Below, piece by piece: positions 21,995 through 34,597 of a DNA stretch of 64,000 nt (position 1 is the stretch's first letter; the number at the start of each line of letters is the position of its first letter). Below the pieces are notes generated by a model, which searched no databases, was not told the DNA's origin, and saw only the letters and a list, made by a program, of their open reading frames with translations. The stretch lies in NCBI GenBank assembly GCA_031310005.1, contig CM062386.1, positions 1 through 64,000 on the forward strand. Reading direction: 5' to 3'. Both the position numbers and the translations under genes were made by a program. This stretch comes from Dactylellina haptotyla. Its lineage: Eukaryota; Ascomycota; Orbiliomycetes; Orbiliales; Orbiliaceae.

Positions 21995-24900
21995 AAATTT
22001 GTTAAAAAATTGTTAAAATTATTGGAATATCCTTTGCCGTTATCACTAAAATCTTTGTTAAAATCTTCTAAATTTCTAAAATCAAAAATTAATTTATAAC
22101 AAAATCTATTCTTATTTAGTGCAAAACAAAAATAAATCTTATTTAATCCTTAATTGGATTTTAAAATAATTAATATAGTTTTTTTTTTAATTATTTCAAA
22201 TACATTTTATATATCCTCATAGATTTTAATAACTATTTAGGTTATGGTGGCCATTTTTTTAAATTTTTTTAAAATTTTTATAATTATTTTTAAATTTTAT
22301 AAATATTTATTGTTATTTAAGATAATAATTTTAACTAGATTATCAATAATTTTATTAAATGTATATAATTTTTTTTCTTGTACTTATATAATAATATTAA
22401 AATAAATTTTATCATTAATAATCAAAATTTTGTTTTTATTTTTAAATAAATCAATTTCAAAAATTAATAAAATAAAATAATATTTTTTTTTTTTATCTTC
22501 ATAAATATAAAAATATTTAATTAATTCTATAAAATTTAATTTTTCGATTTATTTATCTAAATGTTATATAAATAAAAATAATTATTTTTTTTATTTATAA
22601 TTTTATTTTCTAAAATTATAAAATCTTTTAAATTAAAAAGTGCTATTATATATATATTTTTCTTTAATTAAAAAATAATTAATTAAAATGTTATACTTTA
22701 TATATTATCTAATATAATAATATAAATATGTAATATTAAGATATGTAAAATTTTTTTTTTATTTAGGATACTTAGATTTCTTAATAAAAAGTATATATAA
22801 AATTATAAAATTATTAAAAATAGTTCGTCTAAAATATATAATAATAATAAAATAAAAATAATTAAATATTAAATTATATTTTAAATTGATTAATGAAGAT
22901 AGAAACTATTTTATTAATCCTAATAATAATATTATATATATAATAGATTCCATACTTATTATAATGGATTTATAACTTTGTGTTGTGGTTTTATAACTTT
23001 ATATAAGGTCCCTAAATCCACAAATTAAATTATATTATATTATAGTATGGGTACTGGAACAGGTAGATAAAATTTATAGGTAAACATACTAAGAGTAATA
23101 TATATCTATGAATACAAAATGCGGCAGTAGAACTCAGAACAGTGCAGCGCAAGGCAAGGTACAGGTATTTGTACTGTCAAGACTCGTGGTCTGTGACACT
23201 TTAATCAATTTATCAATTTATTAATGAACAAAATTACTTATAATTGTTAAATTATTATTTACAACCATATAATAAAATTAAAGTTTTAACTAATTATTAA
23301 AAATAATAAAAAAGAAAAAAAGAAAAAAAAAAAAAAAGTAAGAAAAGGAGGAAAAAAAAAAAAAAAATAATAATAATATTATAAATATTAATAATAATAA
23401 ATTAAATAATAATTTTAATAAAAATTTATTAAAATTACAAAGTAATAATAATAAGATACAAAAATTTATTTTTATTTATATTTAAATTTAAGTTTTTTTA
23501 TATTTATATTTTTATAATTATATATTTTTTTATATAAGAATTTAAAAAATTAAAAAAATTAAAAAAAAATTAAAAATTTTTTATATATTTTTTGGTAATT
23601 TATTAATTAATCACTCACTTTTAATATTTATTATATTTAATCATATTTTTATTATTTTTATTTAGATTTTTATATCTTTTAATTTATATAATTTATTTTT
23701 TTATTTATTCAATAGTTTTACATTTTAACATGGTAAATAAATTTAATAATCTAATATTTAATCTTTTTTATTTAAAATTATATAGGTGAAGCTAAGATAG
23801 AATTAAAAATATTATTATAATTATTATTATATTATTATATATTATTATTATTTATTATTAATTATAAAAATCCAATTTAAACGTATGTTTAATTATATCT
23901 TATATAATTAATTATATAAATTTAAAAGAATAAAAATATTTGTTATTTAAATATTATATATTATTTTATTATTCTTATTTTTAATTAATTTGTGTAGTTA
24001 AACTTTTATTAAATATTTATATTAATAAATTTTTTATTTATAAATTAAAATATAAATTAAAATTATTTTATAAATAATTAAAGATAATTATTATTATAAT
24101 TAATTATTTATATTTATATTACTTTTAATTCTTTTTTTTTTTAACTTCCTTATAAATTTTCTTTGATAAATTATATATTTAGTAGTAGCTTTAATTGTTA
24201 AACTACTTAATCAACCAATTAAAATTAATAATATCTTTAAAAATTAAACCTTTTATGTAATTATATTAATTAAATTTGTATTTTAAGACTTAATCCTTTT
24301 ATATATTTATTAGGATGTAAACAATGTATTTATTATTTAAATAATTAAATATATTTTATATTTAATTAAACTTTTTTAAATATTTTTATTTTAAATACAA
24401 TGGTTTAAATTGATTAAAGAATATTAATAGTTATTATTTTTAATTGTATTTTTAATTGGATAAATTTAAAAATGATCTAATAATTATTATATTTACTAAT
24501 TTTTAATTTTGTATAGTTTTAATTAAAATTGTTATTAATAAATTTTATTATAATTAATAGTTTATATTTTGTAGTTAAAAATATTAGTTATAAATATTTT
24601 TTGTTATAATTAATAAATTTAAAATTTTTTATAAATTTATTATTTATTATTATTGGTAAAATCTTTTTATCTTTAAATATTATTATTAATTATATAATTT
24701 TTTTTTACTTACCTGTTCTACTATTTTCTTATATATAATTAATTAAATTATAAGATAAATTAACGTATATTATAAACATTATACTTAAATAGTTTATATT
24801 ATAACCAAACATTATTATTATTATTAGGAAAATTTAATCCAATTTTTGCTACTTCTTTAATGAAAACCACCTTTTTTTGTCAATCATCTCCCCATAGTAT

Positions 24901-27900
24901 TATTAGTAATTTAGTATTATCAAATTATAAAGAACTAATATTTAATTTTTTTATTAAGTATAGAGTAAAATCTTCTATTTAAATTTCAATTGAATATAAA
25001 CGTTTTTAATTAAATTTATTGTTATTTTATGTATTTAATTGGTTTTGTATTTTTTTATAATAACGTTAATATTTATTTTTAAACTTTATGTTTAAATATA
25101 TTGTATGTCGTTATTATTAAGTGTTAGAATATTTTTAAAATTATTGATTATATGGAGTGGTAGGGTTGCTATTATAAATAGTATGGGGATTTTAAATAAT
25201 TTAAAATAGAAGAACTAGTTTATAAGTTATTGAAAATTGCTCTTAATTATTATTATATAATATTTGTTAATAATGATTTTATTAAGTAACTTATTAACTG
25301 TAAATATCAAAAGATATTGTAAAAATAATTTGTTGTGGGGTATATCTTTAATAAGTAATTTAATGATATAATTGGTTATAATTATTACTACTTTATATTT
25401 TAATAATTAGTTAATGTACATTTATTATTTGGTTTTCAAATTAATTTTATTATATTATTTAAGTAGATTAATAACTAGGTTAATATAAAATATTATTATT
25501 ATAATTATATTTTATTTATTAATTATTATAGATAACATCCAGAGAAGGCTTTTACCATTACCTATAAGAAAAATAATAATTGTTAACAATTAATTCTAAA
25601 ACATATATAAAATATTTTTAAATTATTTATTGAAATTAAAAATTTTATAGTTAAATTTTTTTTAAAATATGATATAAGCCTCCTTTTTAAAATCTTAATA
25701 TTTGATTGTTATTATTAAAAATATATAATAAATATCATTTTTTAACTAATATGTTTCCACTATAATTACTCATATTTTTTTAATCAGCCCATTTTTTTTT
25801 TAATTATTTTCCTTAATTTTCTTTTTTTTAAAATTGTATGTATCTTATTAATTTTTATTTAGCAAGTAGTTTGGTTCTTTTGTTATTTTATTTATTAATT
25901 ATAATTATTTTTTAAAATCCAATAATACTATTAAAGATGTTTATTAATAGTATTTTTTACAATTAATTTGTTTTTCATTAATTAGGCTTAGGAATTAGTG
26001 TTATTCTTTATTAACAATAATAAAGGTTTCCAGAGAGTTGAAAATAAACCTTACTATAAGGTTAATGTTTTGGTTGTAACAGTTAAGTTTGGATTGTATA
26101 CTATAATTAATTTGCAATATTACTATCATTTAATTACCTTTAAGCCTGCTAGTATTATTATTACCATTTTCTTTTAGTAAAGTGTTTTTGTGAACGAAGT
26201 TGCTAAATTATTTAGTTTATAATTTATAATAGTATATAATGTCCTGGCTAAATGCTATTACTACATACTAATACAAATAAATAATTAATTTAATACCCAT
26301 ATATGCTTTAATAGTTTTTTCCAACATTTGGGTTATATAATTAGTATTCCAACAATTGCCTTTACCTATCTCCCAGAGGTAGGATATTTTAAATTTTTTA
26401 AAATTATAAACGATGTTTAAGATATTAATAAACAAATGCACATACTAAAAGTAAAAGGCTATTAGATTACCAATTGTTTTTGGTAGCATTTTTAATATCA
26501 TTTTTAATTTATTTATTATTATTATATTTTTATAATACTGCGTTATAAATATTACTCTATCTTTTATCATAAATAGATTATAATTTATTAAAGTACCATC
26601 TCAATACTAAAGGTAGCTAATTTTTGAATTTTTAACTAATATGTTATTTGTGATATAAATAAGTATAAATAATTTATTTAGGAAGTTATTAACTAAGTGT
26701 TAGTAAAACTTAAGACCCAAATCTTTAAAAGTAGATTAAAGATTATTTATAACTATAACCCCTTTTTAAAGTATTTATTGTTTAATTTTTAAATTTTTGA
26801 ATAGGTTAATATGGATTAATTTGGAATTAATCATTATTTTAATTATTAAATAAAAATTAAGAAAGATATTATTAACCATTCTTAATATTAAAACTAGATT
26901 ATTATTAATAACACTCAAGTTTATCATTAAACATTTTACATCATCCTCAATAAAAAGTAATTTTTTTTAAAAAAGATTTTTAATTTTTTTTATTAACTTA
27001 CACATTATAATTTTAAAACCATCACACACAATTAATTATTCTTTATACTTTAATTTAATTTTAGTAATAAAATCTATTTAGAGAATGTAAACCCAACCTA
27101 ATATAAAAAAAGCCCACTTAAACTTATAAACGAAATTATTTAACATCAAATTTATAAATGTGCAGTTACTATTTATAAGTTATATTTGTTTATATACCTG
27201 AAAGAATTTAAATATTTTTGTAATAATATTTTAACCTTTATCATCTTTAAATTTCTTTTCTATTAATTATATACAATTTTTTAAAAATATTAATCACAAA
27301 TAATATATTAATTTAACTAAAATATTTATATAATTCTTAAACTCCTTCAACCAACTAATACACTCATTAATACCTAAAACAACCATAAAGTAGATAAGCA
27401 AGTTCTTTTAATCTTTGTTTAAAAACTTATTTTTTAGGATAAAAATGTTAAAATTAAATATCTCCGTCTTAAAACTATCTTAGTACTTCTTTTGTTTCTC
27501 TTTATCTTTAATCTTTAATAATTTTTAAACATATTTAATTATTTTTATTAGTTTATGAATGGTTTTATCTTTATTTAGGTTAAACTTATAATTTTTGCTT
27601 TTCTCCTCTACAAATATTTTAATAATTTATAAATAATATATGATCAACCTTTACCAATAATTGATGTAGTAATTAAAAGTGGTTATTATTCTTAATATTT
27701 CCAACAACCAATAAGAAAACTCTTTAAACTTTGGACTCTTTTATTATTATTTTAATTCTTTATTTATTTAATTTAATTTATACACCAATTTATTAAATAT
27801 ACTTTATATGATTTCGCAAATTAATTAAAATTACTTATTGGTTAATTTTTTACCTGGTAATATATTGGTTATCAAAATTACTTTTAAATCTATACCTTTA

Positions 27901-29170
27901 AAATAAATTATCTAATTAGTATAATTTATTTAAGACAATCTAATCTTTTTTGATTTCTCAATTTTAATTTAGGCTCAATCCTTCACCTTCTTTGTAGTAA
28001 TTTTAGTAAATATTTTATTAATACTCTTATATAATAATATTGTTAATATTAATTTGATTATTATTTCATTTGCCATCATCCAACCATTCGACTTATTAAT
28101 ATTATTAATGGTAATAGTCTTTCACTTTCGTTTTATTAAAAAATAATAATAATAGGGGTTATAAATTCTAAATATTAATTATATTTATAGTTAATTATTA
28201 TTTAATATATTATTTTTTAATATTAATCCTTTGGATAACCATCCTATTTTTTTTTTAATATTATACTTTGCTATATAATATTTGTATAACATTTTATTTT
28301 TGGAAAACTTAGCAATACAACTCTTACACCAATAGTATTTAATAATTAAAAGATTAAATATTTTCTTTTAATTATTAATTTATTTTATTATTTTTTTAAT
28401 TTTTAATAATTTCCTATTTGTATAAATTTTTACCCATTTGTGTTGTATAATTTTTGGTATCTTTTTATAGCTTTAAATTTGTTTTAAATATTTGTTTAAT
28501 TTATTCAGTAAAATAGTAATTTTATAAGATTTACATATCACCTATTGTAACTCTTTTTTAAATTTAAAAAAGTTTAACATTTTTTTAATATTTACACTTT
28601 ATAATTTTTTTATATGTATGATTATACATATATTACTTTAATATTTATTTTATTTAAAATATTATCTAATTTTAAAATATATATATATATAAATAAATAT
28701 ATATATTTCTTTTTTTTTTTTTTTATCTCCTCTTCTCCCCTTTTTTCTTAAAAGAAAAATTAAAAAAAAATTTAGTATTATCACTTTTATATTTTAATTA
28801 AAATTCTAAGTATTTTTAATTTTTAACCAACCAACCAACCCACCTATTTATTTATTTATTTATTTATTTATTTTAAAATTTATTATATAATTATATAACT
28901 TTCAAATATATTACTACTCAAAAAAATGTAAAATTCTAAAGAGAATATTTTATGGCCAAAAAAAGAAAATTAAAAATAAAAAGTTTAAAATTTAAATTTT
29001 TCTTAAAATAATAAAAATGGGTTTGATTGATTGTTTACTATATTCAATAATTTTTTTAAAGATTGTATGTGCCTTTTAACTAATTAATAAAATTAAAATT
29101 ATACCTAATTCTAATTATTGTTTGATAGGATGTTTGTTATTATAATATTTATTTGATTGGACTAATTTTT
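21995..29170. repeat. A+T-rich isochore, probably RIP-eroded repeat DNA
   Basis: About 7.2 kb of extreme A+T content (visibly above 80 percent) and rich in TpA, with no open frame of even 60 codons on either strand. Both edges are sharp. This is the usual look of repeated DNA eroded by repeat-induced point mutation in Pezizomycotina. I cannot name the original element or its ends; it is a fossil, heavily decayed and therefore old. A TTTA/TTAT run lies at 28845-28873 and A-rich tracts at 23309-23370. A less A+T-rich islet (23111-23202) is listed separately. Confidence 0.85.
23111..23202. other. GC-normal islet inside the A+T-rich block
   Basis: About 92 bp of ordinary composition (segments such as GCGGCAGTAGAACTCAGAAC and GGTCTGTGACAC) surrounded by extreme A+T sequence. 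It contains a short palindromic pair, GGTACA/TGTACT-like, around 23158-23176. It may be a later insertion or a segment that escaped the mutation process. I do not recognise it. Confidence 0.5.
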
Positions 29171-29467
29171 GATTTTTTGACTAATAGCAAAATCAAAACC
29201 ATGCCTGGTTCCGATTGAACCTAACGGTTAGAATTTAGAATATTAAGTGATATTTTGTCTGTTATCTTGTTACCTTGAGCCTATTGTACCCAATTCTTAC
29301 AGTTGGTCTACTATTCTGACTTACCGTCCGTACTCTTATCGTGACAGCTTCCCATATTTAATATTGGATAGTATTAAATAGATAACTTCATCAGTAAATT
29401 CGTGTTCATATACAAAATGTTACAATTTGGTTGATTATGAAATGATGGTTTGTTATAATATTGTGGG
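29171..29467. other. Transition zone between A+T block and F-box gene
   Basis: Composition returns to normal over about 250 bp. No gene seen; it should hold the 3' UTR of the minus-strand F-box protein gene. Confidence 0.5.
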
Positions 29468-31513
29468 CTACATCTGATCGTCTATGTATCGTACAGAATA
29501 AGCCGCCTGACTGCCTCCTCGGACTTCTCTTGCACTTCCATATCGGAAAAGCCTAAAAACGGACTCGAAATCAAGCTGCATCTTTTCCTGCCCAGGAGTT
29601 ACCTCTCTACTACAATGATACGAAAGAACTATATTTTGCGTATCTCCCGTCCACCCAAAAGCTCGATCCTTAGAATAATTGACCGTAAGACCACACACCG
29701 AAGTAGGTTCCGGGGCCTGCAACTCAAGGTGATCTTCTGTGGGAAAATTAGGCTTGTCGCTGGTGCTCTTATAGTTTATATCTGCGTTATATTCCGGATA
29801 TGAAACAGGTTTCAAGCCGACTATCTTTACATCTCTAACTCTCTTAGAATTCTCTTCTTCTGTTGTAGTGGTTTCGTCTGTCCACTGACATTGCCACACG
29901 ATGCAATCAGGAGATAAAGGCTTGGGAACTATTCTGTTCCTGACAGTAGTTGACCCTCGCATTTCGTTGGGCAGTATGTGAGTTTTGTTCTTATTGAGAT
30001 ATCGCACCTTGTATTCGAATTCGGTATCATGAACCCCATCGTCTGGATACCGAGGGTCCCAAGATGCATCGCGCTTGGGTTGTTTCCGATCAATAACGAT
30101 ACGGGGGGTCCATAGATCGAAGTCCGAACTCGTCAGGACCGTTGAAAATGGATCTTCGTCGTAAAAGCCCTCCTCGAGACTCATGTCGGCCGGTGTGTAA
30201 GCGAAAAGATTATGCCGACCGCCACCAGGGAAACTGATAAACTCCTCGGCAACAGACGGCTGGTAGGTGTTATCGTTTAGTTCCGCGTTTCTGGGAGGCG
30301 GGACCATGACGCCGTCTTTCATATATATAACTTTGCCGTCCCGTTTACGAGCGTATCTAAGGATGAAACGATCGTAATTGAATACGCAGTCCATTTCTTC
30401 CAAAAACCCGTTTATCACGGAGTAGATTTCACCTCTATCGTCTATAGAGAGGTAATAGGCGAGGCGAGTGTGATTCTTATAACCGGGATCTTCGCTCCAC
30501 ATATCAGATAAGAATCGGACCCATTCTGGAGCAAGGGTATATGATTTGCCAGTGGCGGTTACGATATCCCACACAATATAGTGGGTTAGAAAGCTAGCCG
30601 AGAAGCATATGTACCGTCCATTTGTGCAGAATATCTCTGGTGATTGGCCTAACCGCAGGGCGCTGGCGGATCGTCCTTTAGCTTCATCAGCAAAGGCATC
30701 AATTCCTTCCTGACTTATAGTCAATGCAAAGGACTGGTTATCAATATCTAGTATAGTAGCCTCGAAAGTCCGTCTGTTGGATCCGATAAGGTCTTGAAGA
30801 CCTACAGTAATGCTATATTCTATCAAGTTTGGTTCATATAAATTTGCAATAGACGCTGGTTCATCTTACTTTGTAGTATCCTCCGAGTTATGGGCCATCC
30901 ACGCAATATAACCATTCGCAACGGATACATGTTTGACAGCACCTTCACATTTTACTTTTCGACACCCTAATTCAGTGCCTGATTCGAGAATAAGAGATAA
31001 ATCGTAAACATATATGCAATCCCTCTCGGCATCAAGATCCTCATCGACACTAAAAACAGCCAAGAAGCCATCCGCATAACTATAACCAGTACGTCCAAGG
31101 CTGGTGGGAGCGATCAAGAAGCCATCTTCGTGTAGATGGCCATCCCTGATTCCGGCATCATTTCTACCAAGGGTTATTAAGATTTCTCGGTCAGATTTTA
31201 GATGGTAGCCCTCATGATGTGCTGCGGCAAGTCTTAGTTTTCGCTCTCTTCCGAAATATGGCCATTGTTTTCGAATGATTTGGTGATATACTGGCTCAAT
31301 GGAAGAAGAGCAAAGGATATTTTGCCATGTTTTAGACACCTGTAGCTCAGCAATATGTGTCAATTCTAGAGACTGTACGGCATCTTGATCAGGAAGAATA
31401 TGGTGGAAACTTACTCGTGTACAGCATATCAAGTGCGCGGGATCTCTCAGATATGAAAGTATCGCAATTTGAAGGTCAGTAGGCGCTAATCCGATGATAT
31501 CCTTGTACGACAT
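29468..31513 (-). CDS. F-box protein, SCF-type substrate adaptor candidate
   Basis: The N-terminus (IIGLAPTDLQIAILSYL..., then VSKTWQNILCSSS) has the spacing of an F-box, the SKP1-binding element of SCF ubiquitin ligases. The rest has repeated beta-strand-like segments (GYIAWMAH, GRYICFSA, FDLWTPRIVID) of the kind seen in fungal F-box proteins with a propeller-like body. Two exons, 31513-30870 and 30812-29468, joined by a 57-bp intron (GTAAGA donor, AATATAG acceptor), give 662 residues. A closer acceptor at 30820 would break the frame, so I reject it. Without splicing, a TAA at 30868 ends the first part. The gene stops only about 300 bp from the A+T-rich block. The substrate is unknown. Confidence 0.75.
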
Positions 31514-32234
31514 GGCTCTCCGTGGATCTGGTCATGCGCAAAAATTTAAGATTGCGTAGAAAAAAAGAAAGAAAAAGTAGAAGACCTGCGTGATAGTTTG
31601 ACAAAGCAGTAAATTAAAGTCTATAGATAATCAAGAGATAGAGATCTAAAAAGAATGACACACAAGGGCGAGACGAGCGAAACCTGGGTTATATAAATCG
31701 CAGCGCAAGGTTTCCTTTCTGAAAGAATAAAATGGAAGGTGTGTTACGCGAGGACTTTCCTAGAAAGGCTCAGACTCGTATCTAAAACATGACGGTGTTG
31801 CACCTACCCGACCTACAGGAATATTTTAGCCGTCGAAGCAAAACTGTCTAACTTTCCATTTTGCAGGTGCCCGCAGCGAAGGCTACGGCTACTAAAAAAT
31901 CCCGATCAGGCTATCCCACTGAGATTTCTAACCATTCTGAACCATAAATATCAATCTAAAATTTATGATTCAAAATTTCAAATTTCAAACTTAGACTTTA
32001 GTTGTTACTCGGATCAACTAATTTTTTCCTTGATTTTTTACTAGCATTATTCTAATCTACTGCTACTTGGATAGCTCTCTTGTTGGCAACCATTTAAGGT
32101 ATGCAACCAAATTAACGCCATAGCAGTACAAATTGAAGTGCAATAACGGTATTGAGCATTGCTAGATACATAATTTAATTTTCGAGCACTGTAATACATT
32201 GAATCTAATGACTGCAGTAGGTCCAAAAACCTCA
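31514..32234. other. Intergenic, promoter of F-box gene and 3' region of LysM gene
   Basis: About 0.7 kb, moderately A+T-rich, containing direct short repeats such as ATTTCAAA/AAATTTCAAA near 31973-31990. A 77-codon open frame at 32047-32280 (minus) overlaps the end of the LysM gene and shows no features of a protein. I see nothing else. Confidence 0.45.
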
Positions 32235-33429
32235 CTATGCAGAAACGCAAATATATGATCTTGCCCACATCTTCGAACAATCTTTACCAATAGCGGGATT
32301 CCAAGCAAATAGTTGTGCCATATTTACTTTGGGGAATCTTGCCAAAATATCCTGGCAAGTTTGTTTATCTTTACCATATGCCCATTTCTTACAATTTTTA
32401 ATGATGCCAGGCTGAATCGGGCTTAGGATACCATCTGCTGGCGCGGATTTAGTATTCGTAGGGGGTTCAGCTGCAGTTGGACCTATAAGACAAAGAAAAT
32501 ATTGCGAAAGCATACCACTACAGTTGACCTTAATAGAAGGATTCCAGCGGAAAAGATCTCCCAAGGTGGACTTGATATCGCGATTTCGATCGAGAATCTT
32601 TTGGCAAGTATCCCCAGCTCTGATAAATGCCCATTTTTGGCAGTTTTTGGTTGTATTTGGGGCGATAGGTGAAGGCGTTCCGTTTGCGGGGGCTGGAGTT
32701 GTAGGCTTTGGAGGACTTCCTCCGATAATACCTACACAGAGGTACGTTTCTGCCCACATGGTATCACACGTCTTTCCAATAGCTGGGTTCCATTTGAACA
32801 AGAGTTCAAGATTGGTTCCCGGATACTTGGAGACGATATCTGTGCATTCTTGTGACTTTGCGACGAAGTGGAACTTGTTGCAGGATGCAGTCATTCCAAG
32901 TTGCGCAGGAGTGGGAGTAGAAACGCCATTCCCTGTAGCTGTTGGCTTTGGCGGTGCTATTGTTGTGGTGGGTTGCTGAGGAACCCCAACGCAGTACGCG
33001 GTGTCGGCCAGAATTCTATCATCGCAAACTCCGCCCTTGAGCGATGGGTTCTGAATTTGAAATTTTGATTTGTTAGCTGCGATTTTAGACACCCTGCACA
33101 GCGTAGTCGAAATAAACTTCTTGCTTATATATGAAGTAAACTGATCAATAGTTATATCGCTAAATGCTACAACAGAAGTACAAGTATCACCAGCGAAGGT
33201 TGTAAACCACTTATCACAGCCAGGAACTTCGCTCGGGGCGGTGGCCGAAGGTGCTGCGCTTTGGCGAACTGTAAAGGAGGTTACTAATACTGCTACGAGG
33301 TAAAAAGAGAACACGATTGGATATACTTTGTAAGGCTCGGAGAGCCAAAGGAATATACGCTTGGCAGTTGCTAAAAAGCCCGAACAAGGAGAGAACAGTT
33401 ATATAATGCTGCATAGCAAGATTAAGCAT
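32235..33429 (-). CDS. Secreted protein with four LysM domains
   Basis: Predicted extracellular chitin- or glycan-binding protein of the fungal LysM type. Two exons, 33429-33327 and 33268-32235, flank a 58-bp intron (GTATAT donor, AGTAACC branch, TTTACAG acceptor) and give 378 residues. The first exon supplies a signal peptide (MLNLAMQHYITVLSLFGLFS, cleavage near SNCQA); an alternative ATG lies at 33414. LysM-like units span residues 52-129, 164-214, 244-297 and 327-378. Each begins with C-x-K-[WF] and the last three contain WNPAIG or WNPSI followed by C and a late YLC/YIC. Units are separated by Thr/Pro-rich linkers of about 29-34 residues. In plant pathogens such proteins hide chitin from host receptors; that role is inference here. 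Unit 1 is longer and lacks the NPAIG motif. Confidence 0.88.
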
Positions 33430-34473
33430 GTTTGTGTAATGCAATTTTAGTCGTTTTAAATAATCGATACAATCGTGGGATGTTAACAGCCGCAGTTCAT
33501 ATATATAATGCAGTAACAGTTTGCTAGGCCATGTTAATGCCGATACTTGTGAGCTCGTAGCCGGTCGGCTAGAGACCATGTTGGTGATTTTTTTATACAT
33601 TATTTGAAATATTCGATCATTTTTGTTGTCGTGTGGCACCTGTGGCGTGTGTTGTTGATTTCCGAATTCGGTGTTTTTAGCGAAAAATTGATTGGTATCC
33701 AGCCTTGGAGTCAGTGCCTGGAGTCAGCGCTGAAAAGTGGCACATTTTCGCTTAAATTTTGTATCGCTGACTCCAGCAACCCATACTTGTTAGGATTCCC
33801 TGTCCGCCCTCGTGATACTATCGAATTACATGCTCCACTTCTTCGGCTTGAGTCCGCCTTTTGGGTGTGATGCGGACCTCATGACAATATAACGGTGAGC
33901 TTTTTTGTGGACTAGAAAGGTTAGACCAACAAGTTAGCCTCTTAGCCGGAAAGCCACCCCCTTTACCAGCAAAACACAACCCTTCAGCTGGTCCCACTTT
34001 GAAAGCGCCAGAAATGGTTTCCCGGATTCCCTATTCACGCCAAATCCGTAGGGCTGACGGGAAGAAGAGTAGAGTCCATCCCCAGGCTGATATTATGCTG
34101 TTTACATGAATTATCACGTTTCTGCGAAGAAAATTCGAGTTCATATTTATAGCGAATCTAATAACGTATATATATATATATAACACCGTCATCCAAAAGC
34201 GACGCTGGTATACAGATTTTTAAAAAAAAATTTGCGTCTTTCCGAATCACATCCACACGATTTTGAGTTCAGCTTATTTTCAACCGCTTCCTCAGCTAAA
34301 GAGAAAGAGGAAACGAGAGCACTCAACTATAAAGTTCTGGAGGTGGCGTATCTTGGCCCACCGAAACCCCATGCATGCCAATCACCAAGGTCTAGCCGTT
34401 GCAAGGTGTTGCCTAGGATATTCCTTCACCTTCAATGCGGATTTTAATCGGGTGAAGAGAATGCCTCGAGTTG
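33430..34473. other. Intergenic between LysM gene and a divergent secreted-protein gene
   Basis: About 1.1 kb separating two divergently transcribed genes for secreted proteins. A TATATATA stretch at 33497-33508 lies 70-80 bp upstream of the LysM start codon on the minus strand. A second (TA)n run lies at 34167-34181. Small open frames here show no protein features. Confidence 0.5.
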
Positions 34474-34480
34474 TATAAAA
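34474..34480 (+). promoter_or_regulatory. TATA box of secreted Thr/Cys-rich protein gene
   Basis: TATAAAA lies 124 bp upstream of the ATG at 34598, a usual distance when the leader is about 90 bp. Similar boxes precede the other two Cys-rich secreted genes in this window. Confidence 0.55.
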
Positions 34481-34597
34481 GCTGAGCCAAATCTCTTGAT
34501 CGAAGAGTAAAATAAGCCTACCAGCTCCAAGTCTCCACAATTTTGAAGTCTTGTCCCCAGAAACTTCCTTCGCTTACAGCGGCAATCGACTATCGCA

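Noticed and set aside
21951-29170. Centromere, or true chromosome end
   Set aside because: Normal genes continue on both sides and the block is short; telomere units are few and degenerate. Chromatin data would be needed to argue otherwise.
30820-30869. 50-bp intron in the F-box gene using the TTGATAG acceptor
   Set aside because: It shifts the frame; the acceptor seven bases further (30813) keeps it.
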